Below, piece by piece: positions 1 to 7,001 of a DNA stretch of 47,148 nucleotides; within the stretch, counting starts at the first letter, position 1, and every line of letters starts with the position of its first letter. The DNA comes from an uncultured Anaerotruncus sp. Lineage in GTDB: Bacteria > Bacillota > Clostridia > Oscillospirales > Ruminococcaceae. The stretch covers positions 1 through 47,148 of the forward strand of contig NZ_CABUCJ010000005.1 of assembly GCF_902490045.1 (NCBI RefSeq), in the 5' to 3' direction. The notes beneath the pieces are model-generated. The model saw only the letters and a program-made list of their open reading frames with translations, had not been told where the DNA came from and searched no databases. Position numbers and translations under genes: made by a program.

Positions 1-91
1 CCCGCCTCTTTTGTATTTTGTCGCAATTTGTTAAGGGAATTGTAAGAATTTTGTCGACCCGGAGGAAAGAACTGTCTGGTATCATCGAAGC

Positions 92-120
92 ATGACGAGA
101 GAGGGGAGGTGTGGTATAAT
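92..120 (+). promoter_or_regulatory. Promoter of the two-component operon
   Basis: An extended -10 (TGG then TATAAT, 115-120) lies 17 bp from a partial -35 (ATGACG, 92-97). Transcription would start near 127, so the reading frame opening at 92 cannot be the true start and the ATG at 191 is preferred. Upstream, TTTTGTCG occurs at 16-23 and 49-56, 33 bp apart, which could be a binding site for the regulator itself; that part is inference. Confidence 0.6.
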
Positions 121-190
121 CATGAAAACGAGGATCGCGGCCGGACGGATTGCGCCGAGGCCGCAAATCGCCTGCGGGGGGACAAAACGA

Positions 191-898
191 ATGGAAGAGA
201 GACTGAGCGTGCTGGTCGTGGACGACGACCGGGAGATTGTGGAATCGATCGCGATCTACCTGAGCAGGGAAAATTTGCAGATTTACAAGGCGTATGACGG
301 CCTGCAGGCGCTCGACGTCGTGGCGGGCCACACCATCCACCTCATCTTGATGGATGTGATGATGCCCCGGCTCGACGGCATCAAGGCGATGCTGAAGCTC
401 CGGGAGGAGCACAACATCCCCATCATCCTCGTCTCCGCAAAAAGCGAGGACACCGATAAGATCTTCGGGCTGGAGTTCGGCGCGGACGACTACATCACCA
501 AGCCCTTCAACCCCCTTGAGCTGATCGCGCGGGTCAAAAGCCAGCTCCGCCGGTATGTGCAGCTCGGCACCGCCGCGGACGCGGGCGGCTCGTCGGAGGT
601 GCTGTCGGTGGGCGGGCTCGCCCTCGACGTGCACCAGAAACGCCTCACCGTCGACGGCGAGGAGGTCAAGCTCACGCCGATCGAATACAAGATCATGGAG
701 CTGCTCATGCGCAACCAGGGGCGGGTGTTCTCAATCGATGAAATCTATGAGCGGGTGTGGAACGAACCGAGCTTCGCGCCGGAAAACACCGTTGCGGTCC
801 ACATCCGCCGCATCCGTGAAAAGATCGAAATCAATCCGCGGGAACCAAAATACTTGAAGGTGGTGTGGGGCATTGGCTACAAAATCGAGAAAGCGTAG
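191..898 (+). CDS. OmpR/VanR-type response regulator
   Basis: Two-component DNA-binding regulator of 235 residues. The receiver domain (about 5-120) shows the acidic cluster D11-D13, the phosphoacceptor D55 in LILMDVMMP, a conserved serine in LVSAK, and the lysine in ITKPF. The C-terminal winged helix (about 135-233) has the OmpR-family pattern LTPIEYKIMELL and ends in the typical VWGIGYKI. The ATG at 191 follows a G-rich ribosome site and lies downstream of the promoter; a longer in-frame start at 92 is rejected for that reason. The stop overlaps the kinase start by 26 bp, so the two are translationally coupled. Domain layout resembles the VanR/PhoP group, but the target genes and signal cannot be read from sequence. 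Confidence 0.95.
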   Translation: MEERLSVLVVDDDREIVESIAIYLSRENLQIYKAYDGLQALDVVAGHTIHLILMDVMMPRLDGIKAMLKLREEHNIPIILVSAKSEDTDKIFGLEFGADDYITKPFNPLELIARVKSQLRRYVQLGTAADAGGSSEVLSVGGLALDVHQKRLTVDGEEVKLTPIEYKIMELLMRNQGRVFSIDEIYERVWNEPSFAPENTVAVHIRRIREKIEINPREPKYLKVVWGIGYKIEKA

Positions 899-2948
899 GC
901 CGGGGCTGTGTTTCGTCCTCTTTTTCCTCAGTCTGTCGATCCTGCTGACGGCGGGGATTCTTACGCCGTTCGCGCTGGAAAACGGGGTCGCGGCGGACTA
1001 CAAGGACACCGCGAGCTACCGCAGGCTGATGGGTTCCCTCATCGGGGACGCCTACGACATTGCGGACGGCAAGCGGGCGGCGGACACCCTGCTGTGGGGC
1101 GAGGACAACGTCAGCTTCGACATCTACGACGGGACCGCCCGGGAGGACTGGTCGAAAAACGCCTCGGGAAACGGGGAGCTGGTCGCCGCCGACCTGCTGG
1201 GACAGGTGGGCGCGGGACAGTATGACCATGTGGTCTATATCAACGGAATCCACATGAAGGAACGGCTCTTCACCATCGGCAGCGGCGTCCAGGAGCGCGA
1301 CTACGACTCCCTCTGGCGCTCCCCCTACGCCGCGGGCTTTTCCTCCGGGGGGATTGGGGCCGATTCCCCGACGATCGCCATCGCGGTCAAGGCGCGGGAC
1401 CAGATGCTCAACTACGGCCCCGTCTACAGCGAATACTACCGCTGGTTCCGCTGGATGATGGTGCTGGCCGCCGCGGGCGCCGTCGCGGGGCTCGCCCTGC
1501 TGGTGCTGCTCGGCACGCTGATCGCCCACCGCACCCTCGGCGCGGCGCACCGCGCCATCGCCTCCGCGATGGGGCGGCTGTGGATGGAGGTCAAACTTCT
1601 CCTCTCGGTCGCCGCGCTCGGTTTCGGCGGGTGGACGCTGTGGGAGACGTTCGTCTGGGAGATCGGCCCCGCGCCCGGCATCGCCGTCTTCCTGCTCTGC
1701 TTCTGGTGGTGCTGGCTCGTGCTGGCCGACCTTGCCGTCAACGGCAGGGGATTTTTCCGGAACAACATCCCCATGTCGGTCGTGCGGTTCATGAAGAGCC
1801 TCGAGAGCCCCTACGAGTTCCTCGAGCGGATGAAGACCCGGCTGGTCGTGCTGATCGGCGCGGAGCTCATCCTCCTGGTCGTGTTCGGCGTGCTGCTCCT
1901 GCTCGGGCCCGTGGGAGGCATCCTCGACATCGGCGTGCTGGCGCTCGGCGTCTTCCTGCTCGCGCGCTTTGTGCTCGAATACAACCGCAACATGGACGAG
2001 TTCTCCAAGGTGGTGGACTACACGGCGGGCATCCGCGGCGGCACGGTCCAGGGACCGCTCCTGCTGCGGGGCGACTTCGCCGGGCTGGGGGAGGACCTCA
2101 GCGACATTATGAGCGGCGTGAGCCGCGCGGTCGAGGAACAGGTGCGCAGCGAGCGGATGAAGGTCGAGCTGGTGACCAACGTCTCCCACGACCTCAAAAC
2201 GCCGCTCACCTCGATCATCAACTACACGGACCTGCTCGGGCAGGAAAACCTGACTCCCGATTTTGCAAACGACTATGTGAAGATCATCGGGCAGAAGGCG
2301 GGCCGGCTCAGCCACCTCGTGCAGGACCTCTTTGAAATCTCCAAGGCGAACAGCGGCGCGATCGACCTGGAGCCCGAACGGATCGACGTGGTCGCGCTGG
2401 CCGAGCAGACGATCGCCGAGATGGACGAAAAGATGAACCTGTCCGGCGTGGAGATCAAGGCGCAGCTCGCCCCCCAGCGGCTCTTCGTCTGGGCGGACGG
2501 CAGGAAGCTCCACCGCGTCTTTGAAAACCTGCTGGGCAACGCCCTCAAATATTCCCTCGCCGGCACCCGCGTCTACGTCGTCGTGCGGCAGGCGGAGGAT
2601 TCGGCGGAAATCTCCTTTAAAAATGTGGCGAGCTATGAGATGACCTTCACCGCCGACGACATCGTCGAGCGGTTCCAGCGGGGGGACGCCTCCCGCACCG
2701 GCGAGGGCAGCGGGCTCGGACTCGCGATCGCCAAGAGCTTTGTGGAGCTTTCGGGCGGCGCGCTGTCGATCGAGCTGGACGGAGACCTCTTCAAGGCCAC
2801 GGTGACGCTGCCCCTCTGCCCGGCGGAGCCGGCCCCCGCCGCACCGGAGGACGGGGACGCGTCCGGCGGCCCGGAGGCGGAATATCTGGTCGCGGCGGGC
2901 GGCGTGCCGTCTGATGAACAGGCTCCTCCCGATCCCACCGATGAATAG
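873..2948 (+). CDS. Membrane sensor histidine kinase
   Basis: Partner kinase of the upstream regulator, 691 residues, with a TTG start preceded by GGTGTGGGG. A first membrane helix (about 12-32) is followed by an extracytoplasmic stretch of about 150 residues, then several further membrane helices (about 190-385), more than the usual two. The HisKA motif NVSHDLKTPL places the phosphorylated histidine at H439. The ATPase domain has an N box (ENLLGNALKY) and a G box (GEGSGLGLAIAK). The last 45 residues are a proline- and acid-rich tail unlike the core domain. The family autophosphorylates on histidine and passes phosphate to the regulator. The ligand is unknown; the extra membrane segments suggest an envelope signal, which is inference. 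Confidence 0.93.
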   Translation: MATKSRKRRPGLCFVLFFLSLSILLTAGILTPFALENGVAADYKDTASYRRLMGSLIGDAYDIADGKRAADTLLWGEDNVSFDIYDGTAREDWSKNASGNGELVAADLLGQVGAGQYDHVVYINGIHMKERLFTIGSGVQERDYDSLWRSPYAAGFSSGGIGADSPTIAIAVKARDQMLNYGPVYSEYYRWFRWMMVLAAAGAVAGLALLVLLGTLIAHRTLGAAHRAIASAMGRLWMEVKLLLSVAALGFGGWTLWETFVWEIGPAPGIAVFLLCFWWCWLVLADLAVNGRGFFRNNIPMSVVRFMKSLESPYEFLERMKTRLVVLIGAELILLVVFGVLLLLGPVGGILDIGVLALGVFLLARFVLEYNRNMDEFSKVVDYTAGIRGGTVQGPLLLRGDFAGLGEDLSDIMSGVSRAVEEQVRSERMKVELVTNVSHDLKTPLTSIINYTDLLGQENLTPDFANDYVKIIGQKAGRLSHLVQDLFEISKANSGAIDLEPERIDVVALAEQTIAEMDEKMNLSGVEIKAQLAPQRLFVWADGRKLHRVFENLLGNALKYSLAGTRVYVVVRQAEDSAEISFKNVASYEMTFTADDIVERFQRGDASRTGEGSGLGLAIAKSFVELSGGALSIELDGDLFKATVTLPLCPAEPAPAAPEDGDASGGPEAEYLVAAGGVPSDEQAPPDPTDE

Positions 2949-2962
2949 AGAGCACCCCAAAA

Positions 2963-2997
2963 GCGAGGGGCCCGCGGCGCTGCCGCGGGTCCCTCGC
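2963..2997 (+). terminator. Long stem-loop after the kinase gene
   Basis: A 16-bp stem with one wobble pair (GCGAGGGGCCCGCGGC against GCCGCGGGTCCCTCGC) and a 3-nt loop sits 15 bp after the kinase stop. It lacks a T-run on the plus strand, so it is either a weak terminator or an mRNA 3'-end stabiliser. Confidence 0.5.
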
Positions 2998-3064
2998 GCG
3001 TCCGGCGCGGGCGTGGATTAAGATTCCGTTAGAGATGGGCGCGAAGGGTTCCCCCGGGCGCGCG

Positions 3065-3076
3065 ATGTGGTATGAT
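3065..3076 (+). promoter_or_regulatory. Extended -10 before the small membrane protein gene
   Basis: TGG directly followed by TATGAT (3071-3076) forms an extended -10; the expected -35 position is poor. It falls 29 bp before the chosen start and contains the ATG of a longer frame, which argues against that longer start. Confidence 0.45.
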
Positions 3077-3104
3077 AGGGGCAGAAAAGAGGGGAGGGAA
3101 CCGG

Positions 3105-3278
3105 ATGTCTGGGAAAAAGCTGTTTCTCGTCGGTCTGCTCTGCGTCGCTTTGATCGCGCTCATCCTGCTGGCGCTGACCTCCGCGTACATCGCCGTGTCC
3201 TACCGGTGGCTGCTCGTCCCGCTCGGGGCCTGGGCGGCCGCGATGCTGGTCCTTCATTTCCGCAAAAAGGACGACTGA
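3105..3278 (+). CDS. Small two-helix membrane protein
   Basis: 57-residue protein of unknown function. The ATG at 3105 follows AGGGGAGGG at good spacing. It begins with MSGKK, then has two hydrophobic helices (about 6-30 and 34-51) joined by a short loop (SYRW), and ends with the basic-acidic tail FRKKDD. Lengths of hydrophobic stretches fit two membrane spans with both ends inside. It has its own promoter and terminator and so is a single-gene unit between the two-component operon and the MerR gene. No family is recognised. It could be a phage-shock-like or generic small membrane protein; nothing in the sequence decides. Confidence 0.65.
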   Translation: MSGKKLFLVGLLCVALIALILLALTSAYIAVSYRWLLVPLGAWAAAMLVLHFRKKDD

Positions 3279-3280
3279 GG

Positions 3281-3319
3281 AAAAAGGCCGGGGCCCCGCA
3301 GGGGCTCCCGGCCTTTTTT
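3281..3319 (+). terminator. Bidirectional terminator
   Basis: AAAAAGGCCGGG pairs with CCCGGCCTTTTTT around a GC-rich loop. It has A-run and T-run on opposite sides, so it can end both the small membrane protein gene (plus) and the MerR gene (minus), which are convergent here. Confidence 0.85.
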
Positions 3320-3323
3320 GTCC

Positions 3324-3728
3324 TCACAGCTCGTCGCAGGGGATGCCGCGGACCGCGTCCTCGGTGCCCGCCTCGCAGGCGAGCTCGTAATAGCGGATTT
3401 TGTGGTTGATCTTCTCCATGTGCTTTTGGAGCAGGGAGATCTGCTGCTCGACGATCGACTTCTGCCGCCGGAACATCGCAAGCCGGTCGGCCAGCGTGGT
3501 ATCCCCCTGCACGCACCAGTCGATGAACTGCCGGATGTCCCGGATGGGCATCCCCGTGCTCTTGAGGCAGGTGATGACCGACAGCCACTCGAAATCGCTC
3601 TCCTTAAAGGCGCGGAATCCCGAGGGGGAGCGGTCCACGAAGGGCAGGAGCCCCTCCTTGTCGTAATAGCGCAGCGTGTGCGCGGTCAGCCCCGCGCGCC
3701 GCGCCGCCTGCGTGATGGTACAGCTCAT
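3324..3728 (-). CDS. MerR-family regulator, AdhR/NmlR-like
   Basis: 134 residues, the usual size of a short MerR regulator. The N-terminal winged helix (about 3-70) has AARRAGLTAHTLRYYDKEGLL, of which the RYYDKEGLL core is diagnostic for the family. A long coiled-coil helix follows (about 80-118, RRQKSIVEQQISLLQKHMEKI) for dimerisation. There is one cysteine in the HTH start, one in CLKSTG, one in DWCVQG, one in ELACEAG and one near the end; these could sense electrophiles, but that is inference. AAAGGAGAC precedes the start. The gene is divergent from an iron alcohol dehydrogenase whose promoter carries a 19-bp spacer and a dyad of the AdhR/NmlR kind, so aldehyde or related stress is the likely signal. 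Confidence 0.9.
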   Translation of the reverse strand: MSCTITQAARRAGLTAHTLRYYDKEGLLPFVDRSPSGFRAFKESDFEWLSVITCLKSTGMPIRDIRQFIDWCVQGDTTLADRLAMFRRQKSIVEQQISLLQKHMEKINHKIRYYELACEAGTEDAVRGIPCDEL

Positions 3729-3772
3729 CTGCGGCGTCTCCTTTCACCGGAAAAAATATTTTTTTGGGGGTA

Positions 3773-3803
3773 TTGACTTCGAGCATGCTCTAAGGTCTAT
3801 AAT
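3773..3803 (+). promoter_or_regulatory. MerR-type promoter and operator of the alcohol dehydrogenase
   Basis: TTGACT (3773-3778) and TATAAT (3798-3803) are separated by 19 bp, the over-long spacer typical of promoters that MerR activators untwist. The dyad CTTCGAGCATGCTCTAAG (3777-3794), matching in 8 of 9 arm positions, lies in the spacer and overlaps the -35. Its CTT..GAG..CTC..AAG pattern resembles operators known for AdhR and NmlR. Confidence 0.85.
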
Positions 3804-3886
3804 CATACCAGAAACACCGCAGAAATGCAAGCGGCGGGCGGCGTCCCGCCCGGTTCCAAACGATCATCATAAAGGAGCGATCTCAT

Positions 3887-5056
3887 ATGAAATTCAACTA
3901 CTACATTCCCACCCGCATCCTCTTCGGCAAGGGGATGCTGAACCGGCTGTCGCGGCAGGAGCTGCCCGGCAAAAAGGCGCTCATCGTCACGACGGGCGGA
4001 ACCTCGGTCAAAAAGTACGGCTATCTCGCGCGGGTCGAGGAGCAGCTTGACAAGGCGGGCGCGGAGCACCTGCTCTTCGATAAGATCCTGCCCAACCCCA
4101 TCAAGGACCATGTCATGGAGGGCGCGGCGCTCGCCAAAGAGAACGGCGTGGACTTCATCGTCGGGCTCGGCGGCGGCAGCGCAATCGACTCCGCCAAGGC
4201 GATCGCGGTCATGGCGGCCAACGGGGGGGACTACTGGGATTACATCACGGGCGGCACCGGCAAGGGCCTCACGCCTCCGAACGACCCGCTCCCCGTCGTC
4301 GCGATCACAACGACGGCGGGCACCGGCACCGAGGCCGACCCCTGGACGGTGACCACCAAGACCGAGACGAACGAAAAGATCGGCGGCGGATACGACAAGA
4401 CCTTCCCGGTGCTGTCGATCGTAGACCCCGAGCTGATGCTGACCGTCCCGCAGAAACTGACCGCCTACCAGGGCTTCGACGCCCTCTTCCACAGCACCGA
4501 GGGGTACATCAACTGCACCGCCTACGTGCTCAGCGACCTCTACGCGCTCAAGGCGATCGAGTTGATCGGCAGGAGCCTGGCGGCGGCGGTCGCGGACGGC
4601 GGCAACCTCGAGGCGCGCGCCGACGTCGCCCTAGCCAACACGCTGGCGGGTATGGTCGAGTCGACCTCCGGCTGCATCTCCGAGCACAGCCTCGCCCACG
4701 CGATCAGCGCCTTCCACCCGGAATTTGAGCACGGCGCGGCGCTCATCTCGGTGAGCCGCGCCTACTACACCCACTGGGCGAAGGCAGGCTGCTGCGACGA
4801 GCGGATGGTCGAGATGGCAAAGGCCCTCGGCAAGCGGGACGCGAAGGAGCCGATGGACTTTGTCGCCGCGCTCGAGGCGCTCATGCGCGCCTGCGGCGTG
4901 GACGACATCAAAATGAGCGACTACGGCATGAAGCGGGAGGAGCTCGAAAAGTACGCCCGCAACGCGCGGGAGACGATGGGCGGCCTCTACGAGGTCGACC
5001 CCGCGCCCCTCTCGGACGCGGACGCGCTGAAGATTCTGGAAGAATCCTACCGGTAA
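3887..5056 (+). CDS. Iron-containing alcohol dehydrogenase
   Basis: 389-residue group III (Fe-ADH) NAD(P)-dependent alcohol/aldehyde oxidoreductase, full length for the family. The N-terminal nucleotide-binding half has GGGS at 95-98 followed by IDSAKA, and the family signature TTAGTGTEAD. Iron ligands by alignment with FucO-type enzymes are D198, H202 (GFDALFH), H267 and H282 (EHSLAH...FEHG); ligand assignment is inferred. AAAGGAGCG precedes the ATG. Expression should be driven by the MerR-type promoter upstream, pointing to aldehyde detoxification or reversible alcohol production rather than constitutive metabolism. Butanol, lactaldehyde or generic aldehyde substrates are all possible. Confidence 0.93.
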   Translation: MKFNYYIPTRILFGKGMLNRLSRQELPGKKALIVTTGGTSVKKYGYLARVEEQLDKAGAEHLLFDKILPNPIKDHVMEGAALAKENGVDFIVGLGGGSAIDSAKAIAVMAANGGDYWDYITGGTGKGLTPPNDPLPVVAITTTAGTGTEADPWTVTTKTETNEKIGGGYDKTFPVLSIVDPELMLTVPQKLTAYQGFDALFHSTEGYINCTAYVLSDLYALKAIELIGRSLAAAVADGGNLEARADVALANTLAGMVESTSGCISEHSLAHAISAFHPEFEHGAALISVSRAYYTHWAKAGCCDERMVEMAKALGKRDAKEPMDFVAALEALMRACGVDDIKMSDYGMKREELEKYARNARETMGGLYEVDPAPLSDADALKILEESYR

Positions 5057-5057
5057 C

Positions 5058-5094
5058 GGAAAAAGGCCCCGGACAAAGTCCGGGGCCTTTTTCC
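5058..5094 (+). terminator. Terminator of the alcohol dehydrogenase
   Basis: A perfect 17-bp inverted repeat (5058-5074 and 5078-5094) with the loop AAA; its ends are GGAAAAA and TTTTTCC, so it has a T-run on both strands. Confidence 0.92.
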
Positions 5095-5135
5095 GCCATT
5101 TTTTTGCGGCCGCGCGGGGCGGGAGAAATTCCCCC

Positions 5136-5164
5136 TTGCTTTTTTGCGGAAGATGAGATATGAT
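5136..5164 (+). promoter_or_regulatory. Promoter of the small RNA
   Basis: TTGCTT (5136-5141) and TATGAT (5159-5164) are spaced 17 bp apart. The predicted start is near 5171, and no open reading frame with a ribosome site follows before the terminator. Confidence 0.65.
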
Positions 5165-5170
5165 ATTTGC

Positions 5171-5376
5171 AAATCCTTCCGTTTGATCGGAACATACAGG
5201 GAGCAATGCTTGATGTCGGCAGTTTACGAGGCGGCTTTCCACTAAAACCGAATAACCCGGAACGGAGCGGGAGCGCGGGGAATGACCGGCGCTTTTGCGG
5301 CGTTCGCGCCACCTTTCGTGAATACTGTCGCGCAGCGGGCTGCGCAGCGTAGGACACGTTTGGCGTGTCCTTTTTT
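5171..5376 (+). ncRNA. Structured small RNA, possible 6S RNA
   Basis: A promoter and an intrinsic terminator bracket about 205 nt with no credible gene. The two halves pair into a rod: CGGCAGT (5217-5223) with ACTGTCG (5324-5330), then TTACGA (5224-5229) with TCGTGAA (5316-5322, one bulge), then GGCGGC (5230-5235) with GCCACC just before that, with one mismatch. Outside this helix the 3' strand holds a small hairpin (GCGCAG, CGGG, CTGCGC), and TCCT near the 5' end can pair with AGGA near the 3' end. A long rod with an internal bubble whose 3' side folds into a small hairpin, about 200 nt, is the layout of 6S RNA, which binds the housekeeping RNA polymerase. That identity is inference; an unknown RNA or a leader of rsgA is also possible. 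Confidence 0.5.
5352..5376 (+). terminator. Terminator of the small RNA
   Basis: GGACACG and CGTGTCC form a 7-bp stem with a 5-nt loop, followed directly by TTTTTT. This is a canonical intrinsic terminator and lies 165 bp before rsgA, with no gene between. Confidence 0.85.
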
Positions 5377-5409
5377 GCGCCCGGATTGCGCAAAGCGGCA
5401 TGCCGGACG

Positions 5410-5454
5410 ATCCCGCGGGGACAGGCTGAAAGGTTCTGTCTCCGCGGGATTTTT
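5410..5454 (+). terminator. Second terminator in the rsgA leader
   Basis: ATCCCGCGGGGACAG (5410-5424) pairs with CTGTCTCCGCGGGAT (5436-5450) with one wobble, followed by TTTTG. It stands 87 bp before the rsgA start and after another terminator, with no clear promoter after it. Either it backs up the first terminator or it acts as an attenuator for rsgA. Confidence 0.75.
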
Positions 5455-5540
5455 GCGTTTTGGCGGGGAAAGCCCGATTGGAAAGGAGCGGCCGAAAAGG
5501 CCAAACATCGGAAACCTGTATATTTCGGAGGGAACAACAT

Positions 5541-6932
5541 TTGAATATTGAACAATATGGATTCCGCCGGGCGGACCTGCCGCAGGACGCCCAGGGAATC
5601 CCGGCGCGCATAACGGCGGTCCGCCGCGACTGCTTTGAGATCGTCTGCGACAGTGGCGCCGGCCTCGCGCGCCTGAAAGCGGGCGCGTACCGCCCGGGCG
5701 GGGAGCCCGGCCCGACGGTCGGGGATTTTGTCCTGCTCGACTGGCGGGAGGACGGTGAAAGCCGCATCCTGGAGACGCTGCCCCGCAGGACCTGGTTCTC
5801 CCGCAGGGACCCGTCCTCGTCCGGACATGGGGAACAGGCGGTGGCGGCGAACTTTGACTACGTCTTCATCCTTCAGCCGCTCGGAAGCGGGTTTCGCCCG
5901 CGCGGGCTGGAGCGGTACCTGTCGCTCGCGTGGCAGTCGGGCGCCGTCCCGGCGGTTCTGCTCACAAAGGCGGACGCCGTGGAGGACTTTACGGACCAGC
6001 TCCGCGCGGCGGAGAAGCTCGCCGCCGGGACGGGGGTCTTCGCGGTCAGCGCCCGGACGGGGCGGGGCCTCGACCAGCTCGCCGACTACCTCAAGCCGGG
6101 CAGGACGATCGTCTTCCTCGGCCCGTCGGGCGCGGGAAAGTCGACCCTTGTGAACGCGCTGGCGGGCGGGGAGGCCATGCGTACCGCCGGCGTCCGCGAA
6201 AAGGACGGTCGGGGCAGGCACACGACCACCCACCGCCAGCTGGTTCTCCTGGAAAGCGGCGTCATGGCAATCGACACGCCCGGCATGCGCGAGCTCGGGA
6301 TGTGGGAGGCGGAGGTGGGGCTTTCCCACAGCTTCTCCGACGTCGAGGAGCACCTCGGGCGCTGCCGGTTCAGCGACTGCCGCCACCAGGGGGAGCCCGG
6401 GTGCGCGGTGGCGGAGGCGATCCGACTCGGCGAGCTTTCGCCCGAACGCTGGGAGTCCTACCGGAAGCTCCGGGAGGAGTCGCGGCTGTCCGGCGGCAAG
6501 GCGGATTACCTGCGCGAAAAGCAGCGGCGGCAGAAGGAACTCTCCAAAACCCTGCGGCAGTGGAAAAAGGCGGATTACCGCCATGAGCCCTGTACGGAGA
6601 GCTTCACCTGCAAGGTCTGCGGCGCGCTGGTGACGCCGGAGGACGCCGGAAGCCGCCACCGCAACCACTGTCCCTGCTGCCTGTCGAGCATCCACGTCGA
6701 CAACCGCCCGGGGGACCGGGCGTCGCTCTGCGGGGGCACGATGGACCCGATCGGCGTCTGGGTGCGCAGGGACGGGGAGTGGGCCCTCATCCACCGCTGC
6801 CGGGCGTGCGGCGCGCTCAGCTCGAACCGGATCGCGGCGGATGACAATCCGACCCTTCTCATGTCGATTGCGGTGAAGCCGCTGGCGGAGCCGCCCTTCC
6901 CGCTCTGGCGGGCCGCCCCGGAAAAGCCGTAA
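5541..6932 (+). CDS. rsgA: Ribosome biogenesis GTPase RsgA fused to an RNHCP zinc domain
   Basis: 463 residues, against about 290-350 for normal RsgA. RsgA is a circularly permuted GTPase that helps mature the 30S subunit. An OB-fold N-terminus is followed by the G4 motif TKAD (142-145), the G5 stretch VSARTG, Walker A GPSGAGKS (194-201), the G2 region GRGRHTTTHRQL, the G3 motif DTPG (245-248), and the zinc motif C-x4-C-x-H-x5-C in CRFSDCRHQGEPGC. After a basic helix (about 315-345) comes an RNHCP domain (about 353-440) with CKVCG, RNHCPCC (374-380), SIHVDNRPGDR and a late CRACG; this domain is usually a stand-alone protein of unknown role. The TTG at 5541 follows GGAGGG at 8 nt and gives LNIEQYG, the usual RsgA beginning; a longer ATG frame lacks a ribosome site. 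Confidence 0.93.
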   Translation: MNIEQYGFRRADLPQDAQGIPARITAVRRDCFEIVCDSGAGLARLKAGAYRPGGEPGPTVGDFVLLDWREDGESRILETLPRRTWFSRRDPSSSGHGEQAVAANFDYVFILQPLGSGFRPRGLERYLSLAWQSGAVPAVLLTKADAVEDFTDQLRAAEKLAAGTGVFAVSARTGRGLDQLADYLKPGRTIVFLGPSGAGKSTLVNALAGGEAMRTAGVREKDGRGRHTTTHRQLVLLESGVMAIDTPGMRELGMWEAEVGLSHSFSDVEEHLGRCRFSDCRHQGEPGCAVAEAIRLGELSPERWESYRKLREESRLSGGKADYLREKQRRQKELSKTLRQWKKADYRHEPCTESFTCKVCGALVTPEDAGSRHRNHCPCCLSSIHVDNRPGDRASLCGGTMDPIGVWVRRDGEWALIHRCRACGALSSNRIAADDNPTLLMSIAVKPLAEPPFPLWRAAPEKP

Positions 6933-6950
6933 AAAAGCCCCGGGAACAGC

Positions 6951-6978
6951 AAAAGCAGCCGCGTATGCGGCTGCTTTT
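6951..6978 (+). terminator. Bidirectional terminator between rsgA and the YHYH gene
   Basis: Perfect 12-bp palindrome AAAAGCAGCCGC/GCGGCTGCTTTT with the loop GTAT. It serves rsgA on plus and the convergent YHYH-protein gene on minus. Confidence 0.9.
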
Positions 6979-7001
6979 CTGCGGTGCGGGACGCTGCCCG
7001 C

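Noticed and set aside
831..2960. 709-codon minus-strand frame opposite the kinase gene
   Set aside because: High-GC shadow of the kinase gene with unnatural composition (rich in Arg, His, Asp), no recognisable domain. The same holds for other long antisense frames, for example opposite rnjA, ftsH, gdpP and DUF5711.
5519..5524. TATATT as the rsgA -10 element
   Set aside because: Transcription would start past or within the ribosome site at 5527-5532, leaving no usable leader.
5171..5540. T-box or amino-acid riboswitch before rsgA
   Set aside because: There is no T-box conserved sequence or specifier loop, and rsgA is not a usual T-box target.
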